A stretch of 64,000 bases of DNA from Nigrospora sphaerica (taxonomy: Eukaryota > Ascomycota > Sordariomycetes > Amphisphaeriales > Apiosporaceae), in NCBI GenBank assembly GCA_018287875.1, contig JAGVVL010000009.1, positions 1,302,001 through 1,366,000 of the forward strand, read 5' to 3'. The notes beneath the pieces were generated by a model. The model was not told the origin of the DNA, ran no database searches, and saw only the letters and a program-made list of their open reading frames with translations. The position numbers and the translations under genes are program-made. The stretch's first letter is position 1, and each line of letters begins with the position of its first letter. Shown in pieces: positions 33,874-44,463 of the stretch.

Positions 33874-36585
33874 TCAACTGCGCCCTTGCGTAATGTTGGG
33901 TCCGGTGCCGATACCCGTGATTGTCCTCACGGCCCAATGCAGCCAACTCTCCGTCTCCAATTGCGCCTTGAGCTCCTCAGCGAGCTTCTCAACTGCATCG
34001 ACCTGCACTTCAAACTGAGCGACGCCATCCTCAACGTCGCTGACACGGGACGCGAGGGCATTGATCTCATACTCGAGCTTGGCAATCCATACTTCGACGT
34101 CCTTGACCGCCTCGGTGATGTTGGCACGCTCTTCCCCCAGCACCTCTTCGGACAGGTGTTTCGAGTGCTGATAAGCATCCGTAAGCTGAAAGTAGAGCTC
34201 CTGAAGCTCTTCGTACTGATGTGCGTACTGCCTGTCGGTGGCTTCGATCGACTGTAATTTGGTCTCCACCCAGGGTTCTATGCCTTGGATGATGCCCTGT
34301 ACCTGCAGGTAAAGACCGCGGGCGACTTCGGCCAGCTGGGCCTGCTCGTCCAACAGGGCGTCGCCGTCCAGGTCGTCTTCTCCATCGAGGACTGCCAGCT
34401 CGGCCCAACGCAAGACGGCGTCCTCGGCTTGGGAGAAGGATAGTCGCCGTGGCCACCGGTTCTCGTTCAAGGGCATCTCCTGGGCCTGCGAGCCGGCAAG
34501 GCTATGTCGGCGGTGGAGATGCACGATGGCCTTGTCCAGCCGGCGTTCGGCTTCTAGCGCAGGCCCCTGGAGTTCCATCTCGCTCAAAGCCGAGTCTGCG
34601 ATGGCGGCATCGACTTTGGCCACTTCGTCGCGAAGTTCCATGGCCTGTTGTTGCCTTTTGGCTTCCTCGCTCAGCACCTTGCCGGCCGCGGCTACTTGAC
34701 CGGCTTGTTGCGGGTCAGTGTCTGGTGTTTCCGAAAAGGACACACGGCCTGCTACGAAGGGGGCGGATGTTGGGTCTGCATCCTTCCTGTACCCATCCCG
34801 GTACTCCTCAGGCTTGTTCTTCCATGTAAAGGCTCTGTTGATATTGCCGGGCATAGGACTAGCCAGGAAGGCGGATGATCCTTCCGGCACCCCTGGATGA
34901 TGGGGTGCCGAGTACGCCGACCCCGATTCGTCTCTGGACGGGCGAACGGCGTGGGCTCGGTAGCCGCCCCCGGACACGGCATCCTTGATACGACCAAATC
35001 CAGACCGAGCATCGCTCATCTTGCCCGCCACACTCTTGAAAACGGCCTTTCGCAGCGCCTCCTTTTCTGCGGGGTTTTCTGTGACATTTGATGGGGGGCC
35101 AGAGGCAGGGCTGGGGTGGTTGGCCAGCGAGCTTTCTTTCCGACGCATACCCACGTCTTCTTCCGAGGCTGCCGACTGCAGCTTCTTTGCCGCATCGTGC
35201 GATTCTTCGCGCCCAAAGAAGACATTGGGGAGGTCGGGTAAGGACCGGTCCTGCTGCTCCAGGGTTGACCGTTTCGGCTTTCCGCGCCAAAGCCATTTGG
35301 CTCTTTCCCCGTGGGCTAGGCTGATGAAGCGGTCGAGGTCCAGGGTTTCGATATCGCCGATGCCGCCCTTGTCCTTGCCGCCAACCATGCCCAGCACGAG
35401 CTCGCCTCGCTTGCCGCCAATTTCGGTGACGGTGGACTTGACAGCCTTTTGCACGCCCCAGCCCTCTCCTGCGGCCGCCTTGGCCGTGGCGCTGTGCAGT
35501 TTGTGTAGCGTCTGCCTGTCCAGGCGGCGCGTACGTTCCAGTTTCTGGTATTTTTGAAAGTAACTGATGCCCCTTTTTGTGGCATCAATGTCAAAGACAT
35601 CCTTCGATATGGGGGCTCCATAGTAGCTAAGTCGATTTCGCGCGCCCATAAGAAGTCCAAGGAGAGCGGCGACGGCGGTCGGTCCAAGAATACCGTCAGC
35701 CGGCTCGGTGTTGTAGTACTCAGCGCCAAACTCGTTCCACCAGTCTCCCACCGCTTTCTCGGTTACGTCGCAAAGAAGCCCGTCGATGTATTCGTTCTCC
35801 AACTTCCCAAAGAGAAACAGAGCCACCTGGCATAGCTTGACCAGCTCTATGACGGCCTCAGCAAAGGGGATTTTCTCGCTCGTCTTATACAGCTGGAGAA
35901 ACTTGGTCTTGGCAGCGGCAGACGGCTCGGAGAGGGTCATGCCGGATCGCCCCGAGCAGCCCAGACGCTTGAGGTTCTCGTTGACGATAAACTCCTGCCT
36001 GTGCGCCTTGATGTCGCCGTCAGGTACGGGAATCACGGTGAGGGCCGAGGGAAAGCTGCTGAGGTTTGTCAGCATCAGCTCGCCCAGCGGCGTGTCCTTG
36101 GGACGGGCGTGGCATTGCTGGATGGCGTTGAAGTAGTAGCGTAGGCGGGGCGATCGCGAGGTCTCGTCTTCAGGGACGTCGAGCACACCGACGACGACGG
36201 CGTGCCTCTCGTCGCCGGTATAGGTAACGATGACCAAAGTGGGCGACTGGCGGGAGCAGGCCCATTGCTCCACCAGGTAGAGCTCATATCCGCGAAGCAG
36301 GGTCCGCCGCTCGATGACTTCGACGCCGGGGCCGTCCTCGAGGTAGCGGAAGGCCACGGGGTCGGCTAGCACGACACGGCGACGTGGCGGAGTCGGCGAC
36401 GAGGATGAGGCCGTGTCGGGGGCCGGGACGGGCTGCTTGCTGTCGGAAAGGGAGGTGGCGGCGGGGGTTGTGGTGCCGTCGGGCCGGGCTGGCGCATTCC
36501 GGTTCGAGGCTTTGCGCATGAGGGTGAGCTCTTCCTCCCTATGAACTCGGCCGTCGCCCGAGGACAAGGGGAAACGGAAGGCCAT
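33874..36585 (-). CDS. Stb6/Stb2-like protein with C-terminal coiled coils
   Basis: A single intronless exon encodes 903 aa. Residues about 70-340 (VAFRYLEDGPGVEVIERRTLLRGYELYLVEQWA onward, read in segments) match the conserved N-terminal region of the yeast Sin3-binding proteins Stb2 and Stb6 as I recall it; this is recognition by eye, not a search. The middle (about 430-640) is Ser/Pro-rich and low in structure. The last ~270 residues are strongly heptad-like (for example EEAKRQQQAMELRDEVAKV and EVWIAKLEYEINALASRVSD), predicting long coiled coils, and end in a short hydrophobic segment. Yeast Stb2/Stb6 were found as Sin3 interactors, so a link to histone deacetylase complexes is possible but not demonstrated for filamentous fungi. 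It is divergent from RMD5. Confidence 0.72.
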   Translation of the reverse strand: MAFRFPLSSGDGRVHREEELTLMRKASNRNAPARPDGTTTPAATSLSDSKQPVPAPDTASSSSPTPPRRRVVLADPVAFRYLEDGPGVEVIERRTLLRGYELYLVEQWACSRQSPTLVIVTYTGDERHAVVVGVLDVPEDETSRSPRLRYYFNAIQQCHARPKDTPLGELMLTNLSSFPSALTVIPVPDGDIKAHRQEFIVNENLKRLGCSGRSGMTLSEPSAAAKTKFLQLYKTSEKIPFAEAVIELVKLCQVALFLFGKLENEYIDGLLCDVTEKAVGDWWNEFGAEYYNTEPADGILGPTAVAALLGLLMGARNRLSYYGAPISKDVFDIDATKRGISYFQKYQKLERTRRLDRQTLHKLHSATAKAAAGEGWGVQKAVKSTVTEIGGKRGELVLGMVGGKDKGGIGDIETLDLDRFISLAHGERAKWLWRGKPKRSTLEQQDRSLPDLPNVFFGREESHDAAKKLQSAASEEDVGMRRKESSLANHPSPASGPPSNVTENPAEKEALRKAVFKSVAGKMSDARSGFGRIKDAVSGGGYRAHAVRPSRDESGSAYSAPHHPGVPEGSSAFLASPMPGNINRAFTWKNKPEEYRDGYRKDADPTSAPFVAGRVSFSETPDTDPQQAGQVAAAGKVLSEEAKRQQQAMELRDEVAKVDAAIADSALSEMELQGPALEAERRLDKAIVHLHRRHSLAGSQAQEMPLNENRWPRRLSFSQAEDAVLRWAELAVLDGEDDLDGDALLDEQAQLAEVARGLYLQVQGIIQGIEPWVETKLQSIEATDRQYAHQYEELQELYFQLTDAYQHSKHLSEEVLGEERANITEAVKDVEVWIAKLEYEINALASRVSDVEDGVAQFEVQVDAVEKLAEELKAQLETESWLHWAVRTITGIGTGPNITQGRS

Positions 36586-38313
36586 GGTTCACAGCAGCAG
36601 CGGAACCGTCTGCGGAGAAGCAACCTGCTGCTCGTGTATGTTGGCTCGTCTGCATCGTCGGGCGAGAGGTCATGGGCGGGAATGCGCAGGTCGAGCGACG
36701 AGGGAACACGCGCAGGCCGGGGTCGTTTCGAACATGTGAAGTACCCAACCTACAACTAGGCTGGCGCCTTGTTTCCCTGCGGTTGGATGGCCGATGCGAC
36801 TCTCGGAAGTGGACGTAAGAACAGCCAGGCAAGCGGAACCCAGTAGGAGTATCGGGCGGGTACGTCGTAAACGTACTAACTCTTCTCCTTCGCTTTCTCT
36901 TAAATGATCTATTGTCGTTCCTGGGTTCCATTCCAATCCATGTTCCCCTGCAGGCCCGAGGGCGACGGGGGTCTTTTACAACCCCTGTTGCCTTTGGTTG
37001 TTAACTGGAGCTGGAGGCCGCTGGGGGCGGGCTCATTAGCTCAGGTCCCATCTGTTCCAATGCTTTTGGCGGGGTCCGGCTCTGCCCATGCATCCATCAT
37101 GTTGAGTCGTATCCCGGACGTCGGCAGGGACTCCGCAAGGGGAAGAATGATGTCGTGTGGTCTGTCTCTACGATACTTGTAAGCTCGTAGAGTCCGCAGA
37201 GGCACTCCTGTACAGCGCGTACATAGCGTAGAAAGAGCCCATGCAGACGGCCTCCGTTCCTAGGGTACCGCCCCGAGGGCGGTTCTATGTGCATGTATCT
37301 GAGTCATCTCTATTCGTTGGGACCGTGGAAGGCCAGCCAATTCTAAAACTCCAAGGCGAGGAGCAAGCATTTGCGTGAGAAATGTATGTGCTATTACTAG
37401 TTGCCATTGCTGAAGTGCACCACCGCAGGCCGGCTCTACACAGATCTTCAGGCTTTCCATTCGAATTTGGTCGATCGCAGTCCAGTGAAACTCGCCCAGG
37501 TCCTGAAGTCTTATTTATGCATCTGCGTCATGTACATCCATATTTGGGGGGGAAGGGGGGTTTGCCATGGATGATTTACATTACCAAGGGTATATGTATG
37601 GTCGTGCCTACCTTACGTCCTTATTGTGCCGTGGCTCCCAGAGGTTATTCATTGTATTCCATGGCCCGTCTCGCACCTGGGATCCGAAACGCAGCAGAGG
37701 TACATAACGGTCACCAAATTTCCATGACACTCCATGTACCCCTACTTCCTTTTTGCTGTCGGGGAGAGCCTGTTAGGGCTGCTCTTTTACGGTGACGTCG
37801 ACAGGCGCCCAAGTACTAAGGTGGAACAAGCAGAGTCCGTTCGTTACATGCAGGCGTACAAAAGCGCTTGGCGGCTAGTTTGGGGGTCGAGCAGCACCTA
37901 AGGAGCTACCTACTTATGTACCTACATGTACTGTAGCTAGCCTGTAGGTGGCTACGGTGGAAATCGGCCCATTACAACAACGTCCCTTCCCGCCATCCCG
38001 CGTTGCTGGATAACACCTGCCTCTTATCACCTCTATCACTTCTACGACCGCCCAAACGAACCTCTCTTAACCAAAACCGCATCGCCTCACTTCCACTTTG
38101 GACAGCATAAGGAAGCTCTGGAGTTTATCGGCTCAAGCAATACCATGTCCTGCGCCATCCCTAGAAGAATCGCTTAAGCCTGCCTCTCGCCCAGGGCCGC
38201 CCCACGAAAGCACATTTGGGTCGACGACGATAACAAAGCAGCCGCCGACGACAGCACAACAACGACGACGGCCCTTGCGTTTCTAACCGCCATACCTATC
38301 CTACCGAACCAAG
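36586..38313. promoter_or_regulatory. Divergent intergenic region, Stb6-like/RMD5
   Basis: About 1.7 kb between two divergent start codons. Several short CTACCTAC/GTAGGTA-type words occur near 37910-37950. No protein frame of note; a 138-codon chance frame at 37382 has no recognisable domain. Confidence 0.5.
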
Positions 38314-39692
38314 ATGGCCATGCTTCAGCTGGAGAAGGAGTTGGAGAAGCTGACCAAGTCGGCACGGCTGTCGGATGCCCTGGATGATGTCGATCGGCTC
38401 ATCGACATGCTTACCGAGGCAAGGCAGAAGGTCGCCGAGGGTTCGTGTTTGTATCTCTGAAGTACATGATCCTTTGGCCCGTTTGCTGACTTTCGATCCC
38501 AGCAAACGACCCTCACACAACCATCTTAACCTTGACGAAGCTCCAGAACCCGATTCGAGAGGGCCTGGAAGCAGTGAACGAAGATCTCAAGAGCGTTCAC
38601 AAAGCACAAACCAAGTTCGGCAAGGCCCTCCAAGCCTCCTTTACCAATGATAAGGTCATAAAGGGGGAACTGCCCACGGAACACGATCCCATGGCCGGTC
38701 ATACCGATCTTATCAACCGCGCCATCGCTATGCATCTTCTACGCGAGGGACAGTTCGGCGTGGCATCGACCTTTATTAGCGAATCGCAGGCCCAGCCCGC
38801 GCCCGCGTCCCAGCCGCAATTCCAGATCCCTTCGGCCACGTTAACGTCGCCTACGTCGCCCCGCTCGCCGACACCCTCCGATGTGCCCATATTAGATGCC
38901 GACCCGGCATCCAGCCTTCCGGCCCTGCACTCCGAGGCCTTGCAACAGTCATTCTCGTCCATGTACGAGATATTATCCTCCTTAAAGGAACGCAACTTAC
39001 TGCCTGCCATCAAGTGGGCAAGAGAAAACTGTGTCGAGCTGGAGAGGCGGGGTTCCAATCTCGAGTTCGAACTTTGCAAATTACAGTACATCTGGCTCTT
39101 CAAAGGACCTTCCGTGAACGGCCTGCCCGACACACCCGCTAACGGCCGGAGAGGCGCCCTGCAGTACTTGCGGGACAACTTTGAGCGATTCCAGCATCGC
39201 CACCTGCGCGAGATCCAGCAACTCAGCTGCGCTATGGTCTTTGCTTCGAACCTGGAGGACTCGCCTTACCGATCCATGTTTGACACGTCGCTTGCTTTTG
39301 ACGAGGTGGCGGCGTCTTTTACACGCGAGTTCTGCTCCTTACTGGGACTTTCGGCCGAGTCACCCCTCTACGTGGCCGCCACGGCCGGCGCCATTGCCTT
39401 ACCACAACTCATGAAGTTCCTCAACAAGGTCAAGGGCAAGAACACGGAGTGGACAACGACGCATGAGCTGGCGTTTGAGACACCACTTCCCAAGAGCATG
39501 GTTTACCACTCTATTTTCGTATGCCCAGTTAGCAAGGAGCAAACCACTGACGAAAACCCGCCCATGATGCTCCCATGCGGTCATGTTTTGGCACGGGAAA
39601 GCTTGCAGCGGTTGTGCAAGGGTGCCAAGTTCAAATGCCCTTACTGTCCGCAAGAGGGCTTGATGGCCAATGCCAGGGAGGTCGTTCTTTAG
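38314..39692 (+). CDS. RMD5: GID/CTLH E3 ligase RING subunit Rmd5 (Gid2)
   Basis: Two exons (38314-38440 and 38503-39692) give 438 aa. The product aligns end to end with human RMND5A: N-terminal helices, a LisH-like segment (about 108-138), CTLH/CRA region with ALQYLRDNF and NLEDSPY, then YHSIFVCPVSKEQTTDENPP and the C-terminal RING (383-424) ending KFKCPYCP. As in other Rmd5 proteins the RING is degenerate: the first ligand pair reads C-P-V-S instead of C-x2-C. With Fyv10/Gid9 it forms the catalytic module that ubiquitinates gluconeogenic enzymes when glucose returns. The 62-nt intron has an unusual donor, GTTCGT, but the phase, the GCTGACTTTC branch region and the conserved protein across the junction (KVAEANDPHT) make it convincing. 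Confidence 0.93.
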
Positions 39693-41951
39693 GGAGATTG
39701 TCCGTCGACATGTCAAGCTGGTACTGGCTCTGCCGGTTCGCGGAGCGGTAGTCCGACACCTTCGGCATTGGTTTTGATGTTTGGGGACCTTGAGAATAGG
39801 CTGTAGGGCGTTGGGAGTTTGACACCGAAATGGTGCTTGGATTGTATAAACCACTAAGGGACACACTGGAGAAACTCGGCATGTCATTCAGCATGAGGAA
39901 GTGGCACTGGGTTGGCACACGGAATACGGGCGAAAGTTGCTTTTTACTAGCGTCTGGTACGGATTCCAGCGCGAAGCACCAATCTAGCTCTCTTGCACTT
40001 GGACATATTTGCTCCTGTCGTGAAAATTCTCCCCCGGTCTGCCGACGCTGTGCTACGGTGGTGATAAAAGCCGGAGGGCGTACGTCGTCAGTGAAAAAGT
40101 GGCATTCGCCGGTCGTGGGGATACACCGCGCAGGAGGTACAGAAGCCTAAGTAGGCATCAACACGTCAAGTCCGAAAGGCACCGTATCGTATGCTGCAGC
40201 TTCGAGTTACGCATGGAGTCGGCAGCAATCCTTGGTTTTCTTGACGTCGGAAATGCCGGTATTTCGGTTCAGTTCCTGCGGTGACATGCGGCAGATTTGT
40301 CTACCAAACTGGACGCATAGAACTCAGGGGGGCCCGGTATTGATTGTGCACCGGAGCGACATGTATCTACGAAACCCTCGAGGTGCTGAACAACGTTCCG
40401 AGACTATTAGACTAACACCAGCCGGCGGTAGGCTCGCTCGCAGGTGGACGGTGTGAGCCGCCAGCGCCAGCCCCGTCGTCAGCACTTGGGGCCCGGCCGC
40501 AGCGCAGCGGTTAGATGTGCCCTATGCCCAGTCATGACGAAGGCCTGCTCGCTCGCCGTCGTTCGGCTGCATGACTCGGCCCGCGCGCAGGCACGCATGT
40601 CGCGACGGCCACGCCGTCATTCCCCCGTCCTGCGGCGCCTTTACTCGTGCGTACAAGTAGAAGGCGCAACAGAAGGAGCCCGCCCGAAGGGCGTTCAACG
40701 AGTGAGGGGAAGGGAGGGATCGGTAGTATGCTCTGCAGGTGGCAGTTGACAGCCAGCAGCTGATCGGGCCGTTTGCACGCACCCCCAAGGTCGCCCAACG
40801 AACATGTTCGACTCGGTGGTGGTCCAGACCAGTCGGCCCCCCTTGAATTCTGCTCGGTGCATTGCCCGGGGGTGACGTGGCGCCGACGGATAGCTGGACG
40901 AGCGCCAGGACGGAGGTGCGTGGAATGGCTTTAGAACCTTTTGGTTCAGGGGTCGAGCGGCCTTGGTCGACCCGTCCCACCGGCAATGCGGAGGGTACCT
41001 GGTACCCTTTGCTATTTGCAGGCTCCCTACCCCGTTTGACGTCTCTTGGCTCTGCTCCGGTCCCCAAACCGAGAGGTGAAGCCAAGTCGGCCTCTGTACA
41101 CTTGCCGGCATCAAGCCCAACAAGGGACCTCTAGAAGGTCGGAGAGGGATCGCAAAGAGGTCGGGTACGGTGGCGCGACGGCAGCGGCATGGCCTCACCA
41201 TGCAGTACGCACAGCCTGTGCAACGGGAATATGTTCGTGGAGAATAGCTCGCACAACATGCAATGCCGTCTGTCCGCGCCCACGCACCACCGACTCCTTT
41301 CCCCGTCCCGTTCGACAAAGACAGGATCCGATCGGAGCCGTCCGAGTCGCGCGGACATAAGGTGTACAAGATGAGGTCACGGGTACTTTCATTACGGGAG
41401 TATGTTGGACCGGGACCGAGTCACTCGGCTTTATCGGGGATCCATGCCAGCGCTGGATGTGCGAGTGTGCGAGTGTGCGCCGATGCGGGTGCAGGTGGCG
41501 GCCAGCGCAGAATCATCAGCCCAACTACAAATAGGTTAGTACAACATACTTACATGGTTCTCTTTCTCACGAGAGGTACCTCCCTACGATAGGCATACTT
41601 GCCCGTGCAGTATGTACCCCGGAATTATGTGGCGTATTTGTACAGAATGAGCAAAAGACAGGAAGAACCTGGGAGGCCCATTGGATCGGTAGGGGAGGCA
41701 CGGGTATCCATCCCATGTACATATGCTGCTGCTGCCACTGCCGCCGCCGCTGCCACTACCAGTAATCATTCTCAGTAAGGGACGTAGTCCACCTTCTCGC
41801 TCCCTCGCTTCTTCCCTTTCATTCCATCCACGCCCTACTCTCCGGTATTGCCATACCTCTTTTTGCCCCGTTGAGCCCCCAAGTCAATCTTCCACCCACG
41901 CGCCTCCGCATCGTTCCCTCCTTTGACTTTCCACACCACCCGCGCCCCATC
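39693..41951. other. 2.3 kb intergenic between RMD5 and the LETM1-type gene
   Basis: No recognisable gene. The longest chance frame (187 codons, minus strand, 40522-41085) has no domain. A (CTG)/(CCG)-rich microsatellite is at about 41722-41763. The final ~130 bases form a C/T-rich leader for the LETM1-type gene. Confidence 0.5.
41722..41763. repeat. CTG/CCG trinucleotide-rich patch
   Basis: A short run of CTG and CCG triplets broken by CCACT. It lies in the promoter or leader of the LETM1-type gene. Simple sequence only. Confidence 0.7.
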
Positions 41952-43499
41952 ATGAGCGCCGCACCCAGGGCTGTCCGCCGGGCCGTGGGCCTCTCGGCGC
42001 AGCTGGGACGGCCTCAGCCCGGCCGTCGGCTTCTCCCAACCCAGATGCAAGCCATTGCCCTGCTGGTGCCCATGCGACCGATATCGACCGATCGCCACAG
42101 CTCAGCCAGCTCCAGCGCCCCGCCGCCGGGCTTCAACGTCAAGGAGGCCCAGAAACCGCTTGCCCAGGACGGATCCAAGCCGGCCGCCTCGCCCAAGGAA
42201 CCCGGCCAAAAAGATGCCTCGGCCGCGACTTCGGAAGGCGCCCCGGGCGAGCCGCAAACGCTGACGGAACTGGCCGCGAAGAAGGAGGCGGAGGCCAAGG
42301 ACAAGGTTGAGAAGCAGGGCAAGAAGCTGTCCCTGGGCCAGCGCATCAAGCACGAGGTCCAACACTACTGGGACGGCACCAAGCTGTTGGCGACCGAAGT
42401 CAAGATCAGCACCAGGCTGGCGCTAAAGATGGCGGCCGGCTACGAGTTGACGCGCAGGGAGAACCGACAGCTCCAGCGCACCGTCCAGGACCTGGGCCGT
42501 CTCGTCCCCTTCTCCGTCTTCATCATCGTGCCCTTTGCCGAGGCGCTGCTTCCCATCGCTCTCCGCCTGTTCCCCAACCTCCTTCCCAGCACCTACGAGA
42601 GCCAGTCGACCAAGGACAAGAAGTCGGAGGTGCTGCGCAACAGCCGCAAGGAAGTGAGCTCCTTCCTGCGCACGACGCTGAAGGAGACGGGGTTGCCGCT
42701 CACGCCGGCCACGGCGGCCAAAGAAGAGTTTGCCACTTTTTTCCGGAAGTTGCGGGCCGCGGACACGAAGCCCACGGCCGACGATGTCATCAAGGTCTGC
42801 CACGTTTTCCGGGATGACCTGACGCTCGACAACCTGTCGCGGCCGCAGCTGGTTTCCATGTGCCAGTACCTGAACCTGAACAAGTTCGGCACCGACATGA
42901 TGCTCCGCTACCAGATTCGCCACAGGATGCGCCAGATCAAGCGCGACGATAAGGCCATCAGCTACGAGGGCGTCGACAGCCTGAACACGGCCGAGCTGCA
43001 GACGGCGTGCGCCAGCCGCGGCATCAAGACGCACGGCGTCTCGCCCGCGCGCCTGAGGGAGGATCTGCAGTCGTGGCTCGACCTGCGCCTGAAGCACGGC
43101 GTCCCTTCGACGCTGCTGGTGCTCAGCAACGCCTACATGTACGGCCAGAGCAACGCTACCAGCGGCTTCGAGAGCTACATTGGGGCCCTGACCGACGTGC
43201 TCTCCACCATCCCCGAGGAGCTCTACCACGAGATCGAGCTCGAGGTTCACAACGCCGAGGGTGCCGCCACCAACCGCCAGCGTCTCGAGGTCCTCAAGGA
43301 GCAGGAGGAGCTCATCGACGAGGAGAACGAGCAGAACCAGGAGAACCAGGACACGGGCATGGCCACGCCCCGGGACACCGAGGATATCGACGAAAAGAGC
43401 GAGACCGTCATGAAGGCCCAGTCCAACGAGGCCGACGATGCGCAGGCGGACCAGGAGGCTGTCGAGGCCAAGGAGAAGTCGCAGAAGAGCGACAACTAG
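41952..43499 (+). CDS. LETM1/Mdm38-family mitochondrial inner-membrane protein
   Basis: An intronless gene of 515 aa from the chosen start. MSAAPRAVRRAVGLSAQ is Arg-rich and lacks acidic residues, as expected for a mitochondrial presequence. An in-frame ATG 81 bp upstream (41871) would put non-conserved residues in front. The LETM1 core is clear: TKLLATEVKISTRLALKMA, RENRQLQRTVQDLGRLVPF, one membrane segment (VPFSVFIIVPFAEALLPIALRLFP, read in two parts), then the ribosome-binding-like domain with LSRPQLVSMCQYLNLNKFG and HGVSPARLREDLQSWLDLRL. The C-terminal ~90 residues are acidic and coiled-coil-like. LETM1/Mdm38 proteins support mitochondrial K+/H+ exchange and inner-membrane protein biogenesis. 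Whether this is the Mdm38 or Ylh47 paralogue is not decided. Confidence 0.93.
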   Translation: MSAAPRAVRRAVGLSAQLGRPQPGRRLLPTQMQAIALLVPMRPISTDRHSSASSSAPPPGFNVKEAQKPLAQDGSKPAASPKEPGQKDASAATSEGAPGEPQTLTELAAKKEAEAKDKVEKQGKKLSLGQRIKHEVQHYWDGTKLLATEVKISTRLALKMAAGYELTRRENRQLQRTVQDLGRLVPFSVFIIVPFAEALLPIALRLFPNLLPSTYESQSTKDKKSEVLRNSRKEVSSFLRTTLKETGLPLTPATAAKEEFATFFRKLRAADTKPTADDVIKVCHVFRDDLTLDNLSRPQLVSMCQYLNLNKFGTDMMLRYQIRHRMRQIKRDDKAISYEGVDSLNTAELQTACASRGIKTHGVSPARLREDLQSWLDLRLKHGVPSTLLVLSNAYMYGQSNATSGFESYIGALTDVLSTIPEELYHEIELEVHNAEGAATNRQRLEVLKEQEELIDEENEQNQENQDTGMATPRDTEDIDEKSETVMKAQSNEADDAQADQEAVEAKEKSQKSDN

Positions 43500-44159
43500 A
43501 GTTTCAGCGACGTCGCCTGGGTGGCGACAGCGAGGGCTTATATGTAAAAAGTATTGTGCTACTAGGATAAGCGGGAGCAACGGGGAGCGTATGGCTCCCG
43601 CGGCGTATACCTACCTGTATAGACGACATCTCTTGTCAGTGATGATGATACAATAGACATTTATGAGCGGTGTCTCGGCCAGCCAGGCCACACTCAACAC
43701 CTTTACGATACAATACGATCAACGGCTATGGGGTCCCTCACGTGAAGAAGCCCAAACCGTGGAGCAATATGATGGGATGTTGCGGACGAACATTCCGGGA
43801 CTGTCGGCCGCAGCCGCGCCTCGCCCAGTTCCTTCTCTGGGCGCTCGAGTGCATACGTACCGTCCACGGCGAAACGAAGCATGCGCCCGTAAAAAACAAC
43901 GATGTCCCGTTCCTCCACCGGCTTAGAAGCGCTACAGAGCCCAAGGACGGAAACGAATCCAAACAGAGCTCGAGCGAGGCCGTTGTTTCCCAACAGCTCC
44001 ACCACAAGACCCCCAACGGTTTCCGACCCATCTACCCGTCGTCCACGCACTTGCTGCCGCTGCCGGCGAAGAGGGGGGGGGAGAGGGGAACTTGTGTCCC
44101 CGCCGCGAGCCGGTATCGCGCCCCAGGTCGCGTGAGACGCAGGGAGGGGTGGATTGCGT

Positions 44160-44160
<1 letters not shown>

Positions 44161-44192
<32 letters not shown>
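44161..44192 (+). repeat. T32 homopolymer
   Basis: An uninterrupted run of 32 T residues. On the minus strand it is A32, about 190 bp beyond the tRNA-Tyr 3' end. Length is probably unstable or subject to sequencing error. No flanking duplication was seen that would mark a retroposed tail. Confidence 0.95.
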
Positions 44193-44337
44193 CGCGCCGG
44201 CCGGGCCCTGCCTCGATTGCAGCTCTGTCCGGGGTCGCGTGTGCACGCCGCGACGGAACGCCCTCGAGGGGAAAAGTCACGAAGATGAAGGTGGTGGGGG
44301 GGGAAGAAGAGCTAAAAGGAGGAAAAAGAAAAAGAAG

Positions 44338-44368
44338 AAAAAAGAAAGGCTTGCTGTTTGACAGCAAG
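44338..44368 (-). terminator. 8-bp hairpin plus T6 tract after tRNA-Tyr
   Basis: Ten bases after the tRNA-Tyr 3' end on the minus strand, CTTGCTGT (44368-44361) and ACAGCAAG (44357-44350) form a perfect 8-bp stem with a 3-nt loop. CCTTTC and a T6 run (44343-44338) follow, then more T-rich sequence. The layout resembles a factor-independent terminator; for Pol III the T-run is the known signal and the hairpin is additional. Confidence 0.7.
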
Positions 44369-44377
44369 GGAAGGTGC

Positions 44378-44463
44378 TCTCCCGAGCCGGATTTGAACCG
44401 GCGACCTGTGGATTTACTTGTAACGATTACAGTCCATCGCTCTGCCAACTGAGCTATCAGGAG
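44378..44463 (-). tRNA. tRNA-Tyr (GTA) with a 13-nt intron
   Basis: Reading the minus strand, the acceptor CTCCTGA (44463-44457) pairs with TCGGGAG (44385-44379) with one T-G wobble; the C1-G72 pair and discriminator A (44378) are typical of eukaryotic tRNA-Tyr. The D arm is GCTC/GAGC and the T arm GCCGG/CCGGC around TTCAAAT. The anticodon GTA is complementary to 44428-44430, in the loop CTGTAAA once the intron (44414-44426) is removed. The intron starts one base after the anticodon. The outermost anticodon-stem pair is A27-C43, a mismatch; the other four pairs are intact. Confidence 0.93.

Larger units (their letters stand above)
43500..44377. other. Intergenic with T32 tract between LETM1-type gene and tRNA-Tyr
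   Basis: No protein gene is supported. A run of 32 T residues lies at 44161-44192 and a purine-rich stretch at about 44280-44350, whose complement provides the T-tract downstream of the minus-strand tRNA-Tyr. Confidence 0.6.

Noticed and set aside
40522..41085. 187-codon minus-strand frame between RMD5 and the LETM1-type gene
   Set aside because: No recognisable motif and no codon bias similar to neighbouring real genes.
41871..41951. Upstream in-frame ATG of the LETM1-type gene
   Set aside because: It would bury the Arg-rich mitochondrial presequence behind 27 unrelated residues.
44161..44192. T32 run as the tail of a retroposon
   Set aside because: No element body, internal promoter or target-site duplication was visible on either side.
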